Below, piece by piece: positions 42,111 to 51,704 of a DNA stretch of 64,000 nucleotides; position 1 is the stretch's first letter; the number at the start of each line of letters is the position of its first letter. The DNA is from Candidatus Acetothermia bacterium (GTDB taxonomy: Bacteria > Bipolaricaulota > Bipolaricaulia > Bipolaricaulales > Bipolaricaulaceae): contig JANLFW010000005.1 in NCBI GenBank assembly GCA_024653305.1, positions 30,214-94,213 on the forward strand, written 5' to 3'. The translations under genes and the position numbers were made by a program. The notes under the pieces are model-generated. The model was not told where the DNA came from. It saw only the letters and a list, made by a program, of their open reading frames with translations, and searched no databases.

Positions 42111-42139
42111 ACTATACGGGGTCCCGACCCGCCTGTCAA
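42111..42139 (-). promoter_or_regulatory. Near-consensus promoter at the end of the rbsK-like gene
   Basis: Minus-strand TTGACA (42139-42134) and TATAGT (42116-42111) are exactly 17 bases apart, the closest match to consensus in the window. The -35 box overlaps the stop codon of the rbsK-like gene. Transcription would start near 42104 and serve the small open frame and the AsnRS-like gene. Confidence 0.75.
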
Positions 42140-43068
42140 CCGAGGGCGGGGGATCGACGGCGGCTCAGGAACGCCTGGACCTCGGCCAGGGTGGGGAGGG
42201 CCGGGACAGCGCCCCGCCGGGTCACGGCGAGGGCGGCCACGGCGTTGGCGAACCCGATCGCCTCGTACGGCCCCCGGCCGGCGGCCAGCTTCACCGCCAG
42301 CGCCGCGTTGAACGCGTCCCCGGCCCCGGTGGCGTCCACCACTTCCACCGGGTAAGCGGGGAACCGGGTCGCCCCGCCCCGCTCCACGAGGAACGCCCCG
42401 TCCGCGTCGGCGGTGACCACCAAATGCCGTACGCCCAGGTCGAGCAGGGCTTGGCCGGCCCGCCCGGCCTCGGTCACCCCGCTCGCCGACCAACCGGTCA
42501 GGACGGCGAACTCCTCCCGGTTGGGCGTCAAGAAGTCCACCCGGCGCAGGGGGAGCGCGGTCAGGTCTTGGGCCGGGGCCGGGTCTAAGATCACCCGCGG
42601 CCGCTCGGGGGGGAGTCCGTGGAGCAGGGCGGCCACCGCAGAGAGAGGGATCTCCAGCTGGACCAGGATCGCGTCGGCCTCCGCGAGGCGCGGGAGGACA
42701 CCCGCCACGTACGCCTCGGACACGCGGCCGTTGGCCCCCGGGACATAGGCGACCATGTTCTGGCCGGTCGGGCCGACCATGATCATGGACATGCCCGTGG
42801 TCTCCCCGTCCACCTGTTCCACCGCCGACACGGCCACCCCGGCATCCCGGGCCACGGCCAGGAGCTCGTCCCCGAACGCATCCTTCCCCACCCGCCCGAA
42901 CAGGTGCACCTCCGCCCCAAGGCGCGCGGCGGCGATGGCCTGGATGTTCCCTTTGCCCCCGGGGTAGCGGGCCAGGCCGCGGCCGAGCACCGTCTCTCCC
43001 GACCGGGGGAGATGGTCCACCTCCACCACCAGATCCATGTTCAGGCTGCCCAGGACCGCGATCTTCAT
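42136..43068 (-). CDS. PfkB-family carbohydrate kinase, ribokinase-like
   Basis: This 310-residue cytosolic sugar kinase has LGSLNMDLVVEVDHLPRSGE at the N-terminus, the substrate-site GGKGNIQAIAAARLG (GGKGANQA in ribokinase) and the PfkB signature VVDATGAGDAFNAALA with catalytic Asp near residue 250. The NIQ variant and the AFNAA tail suggest a ribokinase relative whose sugar may differ. The ATG overlaps the stop of the beta-CASP nuclease gene by 4 bases, so it is the last gene of the long hydrogenase gene train. Confidence 0.85.
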   Translation of the reverse strand: MKIAVLGSLNMDLVVEVDHLPRSGETVLGRGLARYPGGKGNIQAIAAARLGAEVHLFGRVGKDAFGDELLAVARDAGVAVSAVEQVDGETTGMSMIMVGPTGQNMVAYVPGANGRVSEAYVAGVLPRLAEADAILVQLEIPLSAVAALLHGLPPERPRVILDPAPAQDLTALPLRRVDFLTPNREEFAVLTGWSASGVTEAGRAGQALLDLGVRHLVVTADADGAFLVERGGATRFPAYPVEVVDATGAGDAFNAALAVKLAAGRGPYEAIGFANAVAALAVTRRGAVPALPTLAEVQAFLSRRRSPALG

Positions 43069-44393
43069 AGGACGACCGCCTCATGCCACGCCGGGATGCG
43101 GGCCGCGTAGCCGTGGGCGGACAGGCGCTCCGCCAACGCCGCCAGCGCCGGCTCCTCCCCGTGCACCAGGAACACCTGCCCCGGATCGGCGTGCAGCGCC
43201 CAGTCCACCAGGATCGGCTGATCCGCGTGGGCGGACAGGCCCTCGATCCGCCAGATGGACGCCCGCACCGGCACCACCGACCCCAACACCTCCACCCTCG
43301 ACGCCCCGTCCACGATCTCCCTCCCCAGCGTCCCCATCGCTTGGAACCCGACGAACACGATTGCCGACTCCGGCCGGGGGAGGTTGTCCCGCAGGTGGTA
43401 GAGGACCCGTCCGCCGGTGCACATCCCCGAGCCGGCGATGATGATCGCCCCTTGCTCCTCGGAGATGCGCTTGGAGGCTTGCTTGGTGAGCGTGTACTCG
43501 AGGAGCTCGAAGTCGAACGGGTCGCGCTTTTTGCGGAACAGCTTCCGCGCCGGGCTGGGGAAGCGCTCCGTGTACCGCTCGAAGATGCGGGTGGCATGGG
43601 TGGCGAGGGGGGAGTCCAGGTAGATGCGGCACTCCGGGATCTTCCGCTCCCGCCACAGATGGAACAGGATGTACAGCACTTCCTGGGTCCGCTCCAGGGC
43701 GAACGAGGGGATGACCACGTTGCCCCCGGCGGCCAGGGTGTCCACGATCGTCCGCCGGAGCTCCTCCACCGACTCCTCAAAGGGCGGGTGGTGGCGATCG
43801 CCGTAGGTGGACTCGAGCACCACCACGTCGGCCTTGGGCGGATAGGCGGGGTCGGTGACCAGGGGCTTGCCCCGATTGCCGAGGTCGCCGGAGAACACGA
43901 CCGTCTTGCCCTCGGCCCGCACCTCCACGAACGCCGCTCCCAGGATGTGGCCGGCGTCGTGGAACCGGACCGTGATCCCCGCCCCAAGTTCCAGTTCCTC
44001 CCCGTACTCCATCTGGACCACGAACCGGCCCAGGGCGGCCAGGGCGTCGGCGGCCGTGTACAGGGCGGCCTCCCCTTCCTCCTCCTGGATCCTCGCGGCG
44101 TCCATGAGCATGACGTGGGCGATGTCCCGGGTAGGCACGGTGCACACGCCGCGGCCGCGGAACCCCTCCCGGACGAGACGGGGGATCAGCCCCAGGTGGT
44201 CGAGGTGGCCGTGGGTGAGGAGGAGCCAGTCCACCTTGGCCGGATCGAACGGGAACGGCGCGAGGTTCCGGGCCTCAAGCTCCGGCAGCCCCTGGAACAT
44301 CCCGCAGTCCACCAAAAGCCGGGTCCCGCCCGCCTCAAGATGGAAGCAGGACCCCGTGACCGTGCCCGCTGCCCCGGCAAAGGTGAGCTTCAT
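43065..44393 (-). CDS. Beta-CASP metallo-beta-lactamase fold RNase
   Basis: This 442-residue protein has the MBL zinc site (LTHGHLDHLGLIPRL near residues 54-68, FHDAGHILGAAFVEV, SGDLGNRGKPL with the ligand Asp) and a beta-CASP cap (ESTYGDRHH, an HATRIFERYTERFP segment, GSGMCTGGRVLYHL). The C-terminal VHGEEPALAALAERL supplies the last His. Relatives are CPSF73/YSH1-like and TTHA0252-like endonucleases acting on RNA. Its position between an electron-transfer operon and a sugar kinase gives no clear functional link. It overlaps both neighbours by 4 bases. Confidence 0.88.
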   Translation of the reverse strand: MKLTFAGAAGTVTGSCFHLEAGGTRLLVDCGMFQGLPELEARNLAPFPFDPAKVDWLLLTHGHLDHLGLIPRLVREGFRGRGVCTVPTRDIAHVMLMDAARIQEEEGEAALYTAADALAALGRFVVQMEYGEELELGAGITVRFHDAGHILGAAFVEVRAEGKTVVFSGDLGNRGKPLVTDPAYPPKADVVVLESTYGDRHHPPFEESVEELRRTIVDTLAAGGNVVIPSFALERTQEVLYILFHLWRERKIPECRIYLDSPLATHATRIFERYTERFPSPARKLFRKKRDPFDFELLEYTLTKQASKRISEEQGAIIIAGSGMCTGGRVLYHLRDNLPRPESAIVFVGFQAMGTLGREIVDGASRVEVLGSVVPVRASIWRIEGLSAHADQPILVDWALHADPGQVFLVHGEEPALAALAERLSAHGYAARIPAWHEAVVL

Positions 44394-46012
44394 GGTGCCC
44401 CCTCACAGGGATGGGCGCTGGCCCGGCACCGCGGGCATGGGCTTCCCCGGGCATGGGCGAGGAACTCATCCCGGAATCCATCCATTGCGGTGCGCACGGG
44501 AAGGGCCACCGACTGGCCCAGGGGGCACAGGGAAGCGAGCCGCATCGCGTCCACGATCTCCACCATCTGCGACAGGATCCGTTCGTCTCCCTCCCCGGCT
44601 TGGAGGGCCCCCATCAGCCGCACCAGCGCGTCCGTCCCCGTCCGGCAGGGGACGCACTGACCGCATGATTCGTGGCGGAAGAACCGGAGGACGCTCCCGA
44701 GCATGTCCACCATGCACGTCGTCTCGTCCATGACCAGGATCGCCCCCGATCCCAGGACCGCCGCCCGCTCCGCGAGCGAGTCGAAATCCATGCGCACATC
44801 CAGGGCCTCCGGGGGGAGAAACGCCCCCGCCGCCCCGCCAATGAGCAACCCCTTGAGCTCCCGCCCCTCGGGGAGCCCACCGCCGAGCTCGTAGATGAGC
44901 GTCCGCAGCGGGGTCCCCATCGGGACCTCCACGAGGCCGGGGAACCGCACGTGCCCCAGGATCGTGTACACCTTCGTCCCCGGGCAGGTGGGGGTGCCGA
45001 GCGTCCGGTACCACGCCGCCCCCCGCCGGAGGATCTCGGGGACGTTGGCGAGCGTCTCCACGTTGTTCACCACCGTCGGCTTTCCCCACAAGCCGTGGGT
45101 CACCGGGTAGGGCGGGCGGATCCGGGGCCAGCCACGCTCGCCCTCCAGGGACTCGATGAGGGCCGTCTCCTCCCCGCACACATACGCCCCGGCCCCCGGC
45201 CGGACCTCGACGTCGAACGAGAAGGCGGTGTCGAGGATCCGCGGGCCGAGGAGCCCGTACTCCCGGGCCTGGGCGATGGCCCGGCTGATCCGGGCGATGG
45301 AGAGCTTGTACTCCCCGCGCACGTAGACGATGCCCGTCCGGGCGCCCACCGCGTAGGCGGCGATGGCCATCGCCTCGATGAGCTTGTGCGGATCGCCCTC
45401 CAGGATCAGCCGGTCCTTGAACGTGCCTGGCTCGCCCTCGTCGGCGTTGCAGATCACGTACTTCTCCGGGCCCGGGGCCAGGCGCACCGCCGACCACTTG
45501 ACCCCGGTGGGGAACCCGGCCCCGCCCCGGCCGCGCAGCCCGGCCCGCTTGACCTCGTCGATGACCTGCTCCGGCGTCATCTGGGTCAGGGCCCGGCCCA
45601 AGGCCTCGTAGCCGCCGACGGCGATGTACTCCTCGATCTCCTCCGGATCGATGATCCCACAGTTGGCGAGCACCACCCGCACCTGGCGCCCCAGCACCTC
45701 CGCCGGCCGGGCCACCGGGGCCGCGGTGGGCAGGCGCAGCCGCTCGACCGGCCGCCCTTTCCAAAGGTGCTCCTCGGCGATGGTCCGGGCGTCGGCCGGG
45801 GTCACCCCGGCGTAGTACACCCCATCCGGGTACACGGCCATCGCCACCCCGCGGCCGGAGACGCCGAGGGTCCCGGTCTCCACCACCTGGACCTCGCCCT
45901 CAAGGCCGAGCTCGGCGATCGCCCCCCGCAGGACAGCCAGCACCTCGTCCACACCGGCGAGGCGCGCCTCGTCGTCCACACCAACGAGCACGTGGGCCCT
46001 GGCGATCTTCAT
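44390..46012 (-). CDS. Second NuoF-like diaphorase subunit with Cys-less ferredoxin domain
   Basis: This 540-residue homologue of the NADH-binding subunit has an FMN/NADH domain with [13 protein letters not shown] and CNADEGEPGTFKDR. The N3-type [4Fe-4S] site is intact (SCGQCVPCRTGT and SLCPLG). The N-terminal thioredoxin-like ferredoxin domain (about residues 1-95) has lost all four cluster Cys. In the paralogue at 46470-48260 these are C9, C14, C46 and C50; here the last two are Thr48 and Ser52. The C-terminal double ferredoxin is also missing, leaving only a short CPRCRASAHPC tail. Together with the adjacent NuoE-like gene it forms a second NAD(P)H module. Confidence 0.85.
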   Translation of the reverse strand: MKIARAHVLVGVDDEARLAGVDEVLAVLRGAIAELGLEGEVQVVETGTLGVSGRGVAMAVYPDGVYYAGVTPADARTIAEEHLWKGRPVERLRLPTAAPVARPAEVLGRQVRVVLANCGIIDPEEIEEYIAVGGYEALGRALTQMTPEQVIDEVKRAGLRGRGGAGFPTGVKWSAVRLAPGPEKYVICNADEGEPGTFKDRLILEGDPHKLIEAMAIAAYAVGARTGIVYVRGEYKLSIARISRAIAQAREYGLLGPRILDTAFSFDVEVRPGAGAYVCGEETALIESLEGERGWPRIRPPYPVTHGLWGKPTVVNNVETLANVPEILRRGAAWYRTLGTPTCPGTKVYTILGHVRFPGLVEVPMGTPLRTLIYELGGGLPEGRELKGLLIGGAAGAFLPPEALDVRMDFDSLAERAAVLGSGAILVMDETTCMVDMLGSVLRFFRHESCGQCVPCRTGTDALVRLMGALQAGEGDERILSQMVEIVDAMRLASLCPLGQSVALPVRTAMDGFRDEFLAHARGSPCPRCRASAHPCEGAP

Positions 46013-46467
46013 CCCACCCCCCGATACCGCGCGATCGTCTGGCGGACCTTGTCCGGGGTGAGGTTCCCTACCACCTCATCGTCCACCATCATCACCGGAG
46101 CCACCCCACACACCCCGAGGCAGCTCGTGAGCTCGAGGGTGAATAGGCCGTCGGGCGTGGTCCCGCCCACGTCCACCCCGAGGAGCGTCCGCAGCTCCGC
46201 GAGGGCCGACCACGCCCCGGCGAGGTGGCAGTTCGGGGACGCGCACAGGCGGATGATGTGGCGGCCACGGGGACGGAGACTGAACATGGAGTAGAACGTC
46301 ACCGCATCGTGGACCGCCGCGAGCGGCAGCCCCACATGGGCCGCGGCCAACGCCAGGTCGCCCTCGGTCAGGTAGTTCTCGGGGTTCGCCTCCTGGAGGT
46401 CGTGGAGGATGGAAAGGAGGCAGTCCCGAGACCGCGGATACCGGCCGATGATCGTTTCCTTGTCCAC
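46009..46467 (-). CDS. Second NuoE-like [2Fe-2S] subunit
   Basis: This subunit has about 152 residues. The thioredoxin-like fold keeps all four cluster ligands: LCASPNCHL (C-x4-C) and TSCLGVCGVAP (C-x3-C). I prefer GTG 46467 because AAAGGGGG lies 5 bases upstream; GTG 46473 would give a GTGA overlap with the preceding stop instead. It overlaps the downstream NuoF-like gene by 4 bases, so the two are made together. NuoE subunits pass electrons beside the NADH/FMN subunit. Having a second intact copy here argues that the second NuoF copy is functional. Confidence 0.88.
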   Translation of the reverse strand: MDKETIIGRYPRSRDCLLSILHDLQEANPENYLTEGDLALAAAHVGLPLAAVHDAVTFYSMFSLRPRGRHIIRLCASPNCHLAGAWSALAELRTLLGVDVGGTTPDGLFTLELTSCLGVCGVAPVMMVDDEVVGNLTPDKVRQTIARYRGVG

Positions 46468-46469
46468 CG

Positions 46470-48260
46470 TCACCCCCTTTGACCGGGCCGCTTCTCCACC
46501 GCCCCAAACGGGCAGACCTCCAAGCACGCCCCGCATCGGATGCACAGAGAATCCACGATCCGGTACGGCGACTGGCGCGGGGTTCCTTGGGCAGCCCCGG
46601 TGGGACAGGCCCGCCGGCAGGCGTCGCAGGCCCGGCAGAGATCGGGAACGATGCCGTAGTGGACAAGATCCGGGCAAACCCCGGCCGGACAGGCCCGCTC
46701 GTGGATGTGGGCGAGGTACTCCTCCCGGAAGTAGCGCAAGGTAGAAAGGACCGGGTTAGGCGCGGTCTGGCCTAGCCCACAAAGGGAGGCGCTTTTCATG
46801 AACTCCCCAAGCTTTTGGAGCTCCTCAAGGTCCCGCTCCGTTCCCTCTCCGCGCACGATCCGCTCCAGGATCTTGAGCATCATCCGCGTCCCCACCCGGC
46901 ATGGGATGCATTTCCCGCAGGCCTCATCGGCGGTGAACTCCAAGAAGAACTTGGCCACGTTCACCATGCACGCCGCATCGTCGAGGACGATCAGGCCCCC
47001 GGAGCCCATGATCGCCCCGTGCTCCCTGAGCGAGTCGTAGTCCACCGGCACATCGAGGAGGGATGCGGGAAGGCACCCGCCGGACGGCCCCCCGATCTGG
47101 ACCGCCTTGAACGCTCGTCCCTCGGGGACCCCGCCGCCGATGTCGAAGATCAGCTCCCGCAGGGTGACGCCCATGGGCACCTCGACGAGGCCGGTGTTCT
47201 TCACCTTGCCGGCGAGGGCGAACACCTTGGTCCCCTTGCTCCCGGCGGTGCCGATGGCCGCGAACCGTTCGGCCCCGCCCAAGATGATGTGGCGGACGTT
47301 CGCGTAGGTTTCGACGTTGTTGATCAACGTGGGTTTGCCCCACAGGCCGGACGTGGCCGGGTACGGCGGGCGCGGCCGGGGCTCACCGCGACGGCCCTCG
47401 ATGGACGCGATGAGCGCCGTCTCCTCGCCGCACACGAACGCGCCCGCCCCCATCCGGAGCTCGATGTCGAACGAGAAGTCGGTGTCGAAGATGCGCTCCC
47501 CGAGGACGCCCAGCCTCCGGGCCTGGGCGATCGCCACCTCAAGGCGCCTCACGGCCAGCGGGTACTCGGCGCGCACGTAGATGTAACCGTGGTTGGCCCC
47601 CACCGCGTAGGCGGCGATGGCCATCCCCTCGAGGACGCTGTGGGGATCCCCTTCGAGCACGGCCCGGTCCATGAACGCCCCTGGATCGCCCTCGTCGGCG
47701 TTGCAGATCACGTACTTCGGGGTCCCCAGGGCCAGGCGCACCGCCTCCCATTTGGCCCCGGTGGGGAACCCGGCTCCGCCCCGGCCGCGCAGCCCGGACC
47801 GCTTGACCTCGGCGATGACTTGCTCCGGCGTCATCTGGGTCAGGGCCCGGCCGAGGGCCTCGTAGCCGCCGACGGCGATGTACTCCTCGATCTTCTCCGG
47901 GTCGATGACCCCGGAGTTGACGAGCACCAGCTTCTTCTGGCGGGCGAAGAACGGGATCTCCCGGGGGGGAGGAGCCCCTTCCGTCCACAGGAGCCGCCGG
48001 ACCGGCCGTCCTTTCAGGAAGTGCTCGACCACGATCTCCGCGGCGTCCTCGGGACGGACCCGGACGTAGAAGGTGCCCTCCGGGTACACGAGGAGCACCG
48101 GCCCCAGCTCGCACGGCCCCATGCATCCCGTCTCCACCAGCTGGACCTCGCTCGCCAGGTCGTGATCGGCCAGGGCCTGGAGCAGGGCCTGCTTCACGTG
48201 GAGGCTTCCCGAGGATTGGCAAGCGGTGCCCGAGCAAATCAGGACTTCAAGGCGTCTCAC
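46470..48260 (-). CDS. HydB/NuoF-like NADH-FMN subunit with N- and C-terminal Fe-S domains
   Basis: This 596-residue subunit has three parts. The N-terminal thioredoxin-like [2Fe-2S] domain has C9, C14, C46 and C50. The central FMN/NAD(P)H domain has [13 protein letters not shown] and [14 protein letters not shown], with the N3 cluster site [12 protein letters not shown] and SLCGLG. The C-terminal domain has two [4Fe-4S] motifs, [12 protein letters not shown] and [12 protein letters not shown]. This layout is that of HydB in electron-bifurcating hydrogenases and NfnB-like complexes, not plain HoxF. GTG 48260 overlaps the protease stop by 4 bases (GTGA). It is expected to be the bifurcation site joining NAD(H), ferredoxin and hydrogenase. 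Confidence 0.9.
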   Translation of the reverse strand: MRRLEVLICSGTACQSSGSLHVKQALLQALADHDLASEVQLVETGCMGPCELGPVLLVYPEGTFYVRVRPEDAAEIVVEHFLKGRPVRRLLWTEGAPPPREIPFFARQKKLVLVNSGVIDPEKIEEYIAVGGYEALGRALTQMTPEQVIAEVKRSGLRGRGGAGFPTGAKWEAVRLALGTPKYVICNADEGDPGAFMDRAVLEGDPHSVLEGMAIAAYAVGANHGYIYVRAEYPLAVRRLEVAIAQARRLGVLGERIFDTDFSFDIELRMGAGAFVCGEETALIASIEGRRGEPRPRPPYPATSGLWGKPTLINNVETYANVRHIILGGAERFAAIGTAGSKGTKVFALAGKVKNTGLVEVPMGVTLRELIFDIGGGVPEGRAFKAVQIGGPSGGCLPASLLDVPVDYDSLREHGAIMGSGGLIVLDDAACMVNVAKFFLEFTADEACGKCIPCRVGTRMMLKILERIVRGEGTERDLEELQKLGEFMKSASLCGLGQTAPNPVLSTLRYFREEYLAHIHERACPAGVCPDLVHYGIVPDLCRACDACRRACPTGAAQGTPRQSPYRIVDSLCIRCGACLEVCPFGAVEKRPGQRG

Positions 48261-48685
48261 GCCCCCTCCTCCCGGCCGAGGTAGGCCCGCAGCCGCCCCA
48301 GAAGCGCCTCCGCCGCCCGGCGCGTGCGCGGGGACAGCCCCTCGCCGAAGGCGAGGTCGCGGGCGGGGACGGTGACCAGCCACGCCTCCGGGGCCCGGCC
48401 GAACAGATGCTCCGCCCAGGCGAGGAGGCCCGGTGGGGTGAAGGTGTGGGTGAGCGCGGGCCGGTGCCCGGGGTGGACGGGTTCCCAGCGCACTGGGCCG
48501 GACCCGATCCGGGCGTCCACGAAGATCACGAGGTCCGCCACCGCCACCTGGGGAATGAGCTCCGGCACGAGCTCCTGCGTCCCCAGCACCTTCAGCCCCT
48601 CGACCCCCTGGAGGCGGCTGGCCACCCACAGCCCGACCCCGTCATCCCGACGGAGGGGATGGCCGAGCCCAATCACGAGGATCAT
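48257..48685 (-). CDS. hoxW: [NiFe] hydrogenase maturation protease
   Basis: This 142-residue endopeptidase has the HyaD/HycI-type start [20 protein letters not shown], with the nickel-sensing Asp in RRDDG, and [14 protein letters not shown], with the second Asp. A His (HTFTPPGLL) follows. It removes the C-terminal tail of the large subunit after nickel insertion. It lies directly after the large-subunit gene (ATGA overlap), whose product keeps a 26-residue tail after the DPCxxCxxH motif. Confidence 0.92.
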   Translation of the reverse strand: MILVIGLGHPLRRDDGVGLWVASRLQGVEGLKVLGTQELVPELIPQVAVADLVIFVDARIGSGPVRWEPVHPGHRPALTHTFTPPGLLAWAEHLFGRAPEAWLVTVPARDLAFGEGLSPRTRRAAEALLGRLRAYLGREEGA

Positions 48686-50106
48686 GCGTCCCGCGTCCTT
48701 TCGTCCAAGACCTCGCCGGTCGGCCCCAAGAGGACCACCCTGAGCGGCATCCGCCCCACGGCGTGGACCGAGCAGGACAGGCACGGGTCATAGGCACGGA
48801 TCCCCCCCTCCAGGCGGTTGAGGAGCCCCTCGTTCACCTTGCGTCCGGTCAGGTACTTCGCGGCGATCTGGGCCACCGTCCGGTTCATGGCCAGGTTGTT
48901 GTGCCCGGTGGACACGATCAGGTTGACCTGCTGGATGACCCCGTGCTCGTCCACCCGGTAGTGGTGGAACAGGGTCCCCCGCGGGGCCTCGTGCACCCCC
49001 ACCCCCTCGAGCTCGTTGATCCCCGCTTCGGCCCGCACCCGAGGCGAGAGCACCTCCGGATCCTCAAGGAGCCTCGCCACCTGCTCCACCGCGGCGAGGA
49101 TTTCGATCAGGCGGGCGTAGTGGTAATGGAACGACGAGGTCACTGCCTTCCCGTCGGCCTGGGCCCGAAATCTGGCGAGGGCCTCATCGGCGAGGGGCGT
49201 CCCCATGCGATCGCAGCAGTTGAGCCGGCTCAAGGGCCCCACGCGGTACAGCCCTTCCGGATACCCAGCATCTTGGAAGTACGGGAACTTGAGGTAGGAC
49301 CAGCCCTCCACCGCCTCCCCGATGTACTCGGGGTAGCGCGCCGGATCGAGGCCGTCGGCGACGACTCGGCGGTCCGCATCCACGAACCGGATCCGCCCCG
49401 CATAGTGCTCCCATGTCCCGTCCTCGGCCACCAGGGCCATGAACAGGCTGGGAAAGTTCCCGAACGTCTCGATCTCTTCACCCCACTCGGGGAGGCGCGC
49501 CTCGTACAGGGCGAGGGCGTCCTGGGCGATGCGCCGGGCCTCGGGGAGCTTGGCCGCCAGCCGGTCGCGGGCCTCGGGGGACAGGGGCTGGCGCACCCCA
49601 CCGGGCACCGCCCATGCCGGATGGACGCGCTTCTCCCCCAATGCCGCGATGATCTCTTGCCCGAACGCGCGCAGGCGGATCCCGTCCAGCGCGAGCTGGG
49701 GATGGGCCTGGGCCAGGCCAAACACGTTGCGCGCCGTAGGGTCGGCGTCCCACCCCAGCAGGAGGTCTGGGGAGGAAAGGTGGAAGAACGACAGGGCGTG
49801 GGATTGGATGAACTGGCCCAGGTTCATCAGGCGCCGGAGCACCTCCGCCGGGCGCGGCGGGCGCACGGCGAGGATGGCGTCCCCGGCCTTGGCCGAGCAC
49901 AGGAGATGGGACGCCGGGCAGATCCCGCAGATGCGGGCGGTGACCCCCGGCATCTCCCATACCGTGCGGCCCTGGCAGAACCGTTCGAACCCCCGGACCT
50001 CGGTGACGTGGAACTTGGCCGCGGCCACCTTCCCGCCCCGGTCGAGGCGGAGGGTGATCAGCCCGTGGCCCTCGATCCTGGTTACCGGTACCTTGATTTC
50101 CTTCAC
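48682..50106 (-). CDS. [NiFe] hydrogenase large subunit (HydL/HoxH, group 3-like)
   Basis: This 474-residue catalytic subunit carries L1 motif [10 protein letters not shown] (Cys60 and Cys63) and L2 motif DPCLSCSVH (Cys442, Cys445, His448). These are the four Ni ligands plus the cleavage-site His, and RIEGHG is present near the N-terminus. The last 26 residues form the tail removed at maturation. I chose GTG 50106, preceded by AAGGGGG at 5 bases; GTG 50112 is an alternative. The subunit would interconvert H2 and protons in the cytoplasm, with electrons leaving through HydS/HoxY. Soluble heteromultimeric group 3-type enzymes fit best. The short subunit without membrane anchor supports that. 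Confidence 0.93.
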   Translation of the reverse strand: MKEIKVPVTRIEGHGLITLRLDRGGKVAAAKFHVTEVRGFERFCQGRTVWEMPGVTARICGICPASHLLCSAKAGDAILAVRPPRPAEVLRRLMNLGQFIQSHALSFFHLSSPDLLLGWDADPTARNVFGLAQAHPQLALDGIRLRAFGQEIIAALGEKRVHPAWAVPGGVRQPLSPEARDRLAAKLPEARRIAQDALALYEARLPEWGEEIETFGNFPSLFMALVAEDGTWEHYAGRIRFVDADRRVVADGLDPARYPEYIGEAVEGWSYLKFPYFQDAGYPEGLYRVGPLSRLNCCDRMGTPLADEALARFRAQADGKAVTSSFHYHYARLIEILAAVEQVARLLEDPEVLSPRVRAEAGINELEGVGVHEAPRGTLFHHYRVDEHGVIQQVNLIVSTGHNNLAMNRTVAQIAAKYLTGRKVNEGLLNRLEGGIRAYDPCLSCSVHAVGRMPLRVVLLGPTGEVLDERTRDA

Positions 50107-50117
50107 CGTCACCCCCT

Positions 50118-50645
50118 TCACCCGAAACGGAGGTCCTGCGGGGCGAGCTCGGGTTCTTTCCCGGCGAGGAGCTGGCGCAGGAACTTCCAAATCCGGTCCG
50201 GGGGCGGGGGGCAGCCGGGGAGGAAATGGTCCACCCGGACCACCGCATGCAGCGGCAGGGCCTGGGGAAGGAGCTGGGGGACCTCGCCCTCCTCCAGGCC
50301 AGGGATGCTGCCGTCCCCGTACACCGCATGCAGGACCTCCCCCCGCGGGATCGGGTTGCGCAAGGACGGAACGTTCCCGGTGACCGCGCAGTCCCCGAAC
50401 GCCACGAGGAGCCTCGTCTTCCTGCGGATCTCCGCAAGGAGATGGAGGTGTTCGCTCGTGCCCACCGCCCCTTCGATCAGGGTCACGTCGACAGAGTCGG
50501 GGAACTCTTTGATGTCCACGATCGGCGAATAGACGAGTTCCGCCTTGCCCGCGAATTCCAAGAGCCGCTCGTCCAGGTCCAAAAACGACATGTGGCACCC
50601 GGAACAGCCGGAGAACCACGCCGTGGCCACCCTAACCTTGGGCAC
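50118..50645 (-). CDS. [NiFe] hydrogenase small subunit (HydS/HoxY type)
   Basis: This 175-residue protein contains only the proximal-cluster module. Ligands are Cys14 and Cys17 ([10 protein letters not shown]), Cys86 (FGDCAVTG) and Cys145 (LPGCPPPPD). The medial and distal clusters and the Tat signal of membrane-bound enzymes are absent, as expected for cytoplasmic HoxY/MvhG-type subunits. GTG 50645 has AGGAGG 5 bases upstream and overlaps the HoxU-like gene by 14 bases. It should dock on the HoxU/HydA-like subunit. Confidence 0.93.
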   Translation of the reverse strand: MPKVRVATAWFSGCSGCHMSFLDLDERLLEFAGKAELVYSPIVDIKEFPDSVDVTLIEGAVGTSEHLHLLAEIRRKTRLLVAFGDCAVTGNVPSLRNPIPRGEVLHAVYGDGSIPGLEEGEVPQLLPQALPLHAVVRVDHFLPGCPPPPDRIWKFLRQLLAGKEPELAPQDLRFG

Positions 50646-51339
50646 GCGGCCTCCTTTCCGTCAGGGCGGCCACGATCGCCGGGCGCTTCTCCTGCTCGCC
50701 CGTGGCCCGCCCCTTCTCAAACAGCGCCCCGGTGGGGCAAGCCTGGACGCATTTTCCGCAGCCGGTGCACGTCTTGGAGTCCCCCCACGGGTCGCCGAGG
50801 TCGGCGGCCACCAGGGTGAAGATGCCCCGCCCGGCGAACCCCCACGTCATCGCCCCTTCCACCTCGGAGCAGGCCCGCACGCAACGGCCGCACAGGATGC
50901 ACCGGTTGTGGTCGATGCCGAACTTGGCGTGGCTCGCGTCCAGGGGCAAGGGCGGGAACCGGTACGGGAAGCGCACGTGGTCCATCCCGAGCTCCGCGGC
51001 GAGATCTTGGAGCTCACAATGCCCGTTTGCGACACAGAAGGCGCAGATGTGGTTGCGCTCGGCGAACAGGAGCTCGAGGATCGTGCGCCGGAGCTCCCGC
51101 AGGCGGTCGGAATTGGCCACCACGTCCAATCCCTCTTGAACGGGGGTCGCGCAGGCCGGGACGAGCTTTCCGTTCCAGTTCCTGATCTCCACCAGGCACA
51201 GCCGGCATGCCCCTACCGGGGAGAGGCCCGGAAGGTGGCACAGGGTGGGGATGCGGATCCCGGCAGCCTTGGCCGCGTCGAGGATGGTCTGGCCGGGCTC
51301 GGCCTGTACGGGTATGTCATCGATGCGCAGGGCGATCAC
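50632..51339 (-). CDS. HoxU/HydA-like Fe-S electron-transfer subunit
   Basis: This 235-residue protein resembles HoxU. It has a plant-type [2Fe-2S] domain ([15 protein letters not shown] and a downstream Cys in ACATP), a His-ligated [4Fe-4S] segment ([16 protein letters not shown]) and two [4Fe-4S] motifs ([11 protein letters not shown] and [16 protein letters not shown]). It links the hydrogenase small subunit to the NADH/FMN subunit. GTG 51339 overlaps the preceding stop by 4 bases. In the bifurcating [NiFe] HydABCSL complex of Acetomicrobium the corresponding protein is HydA without an H-cluster. Confidence 0.9.
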   Translation of the reverse strand: MIALRIDDIPVQAEPGQTILDAAKAAGIRIPTLCHLPGLSPVGACRLCLVEIRNWNGKLVPACATPVQEGLDVVANSDRLRELRRTILELLFAERNHICAFCVANGHCELQDLAAELGMDHVRFPYRFPPLPLDASHAKFGIDHNRCILCGRCVRACSEVEGAMTWGFAGRGIFTLVAADLGDPWGDSKTCTGCGKCVQACPTGALFEKGRATGEQEKRPAIVAALTERRPRAQG

Positions 51340-51704
51340 CGCGTCACCTCCCGCATCTCCACCACGTGGTCCTCAAGCGGGCGACCGTTGACCGCGTGTT
51401 CGACCACGATCCGCCGAGCCGTGGCCTCGTCCACCTCGCCGTAGATCGTGATCCTGTCCGGCTCATGGACCTCGACGATCGGCTCCTGGGCGCTCAACCC
51501 CTTCTCCCCGGTCTGGGTGACCACCACGTCCCGGAGGTTGCGGCGGGAGACCTCGTCCAGGATCGCCCGTAGCACCTGGCGGGCCCCAGCGGCGATGCCC
51601 GAGGTGCCCATCCCGACCACGATCTTCACCCGGGCCGCCCCACCCCGGAGCCGCAACTCCGCCTCCGCCCGCTCGCGGATCTTGCGTAGGTCCTCAAGCT
51701 TCAT
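51336..51704 (-). CDS. HndB-like thioredoxin-fold protein lacking cluster cysteines
   Basis: This 122-residue protein matches the small (2Fe-2S) ferredoxin-like protein found beside NuoE/NuoF in hydrogenase loci ([17 protein letters not shown], then [20 protein letters not shown]). In usual family members the motif reads GTCGIAAGA with a later QTGCxGLC. Here those positions are Ser35, Glu67 and Ser71, and the protein has no Cys at all. It cannot bind a cluster, so it is probably structural or regulatory. It overlaps both neighbours by 4 bases, so it is still made in step with the complex. Confidence 0.82.
   Translation of the reverse strand: MKLEDLRKIRERAEAELRLRGGAARVKIVVGMGTSGIAAGARQVLRAILDEVSRRNLRDVVVTQTGEKGLSAQEPIVEVHEPDRITIYGEVDEATARRIVVEHAVNGRPLEDHVVEMREVTR

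Noticed and set aside
44672..46294. A 540-codon plus-strand frame
   Set aside because: Antisense to the second NuoF gene, with composition typical of a complementary-frame artefact and no recognisable domain.
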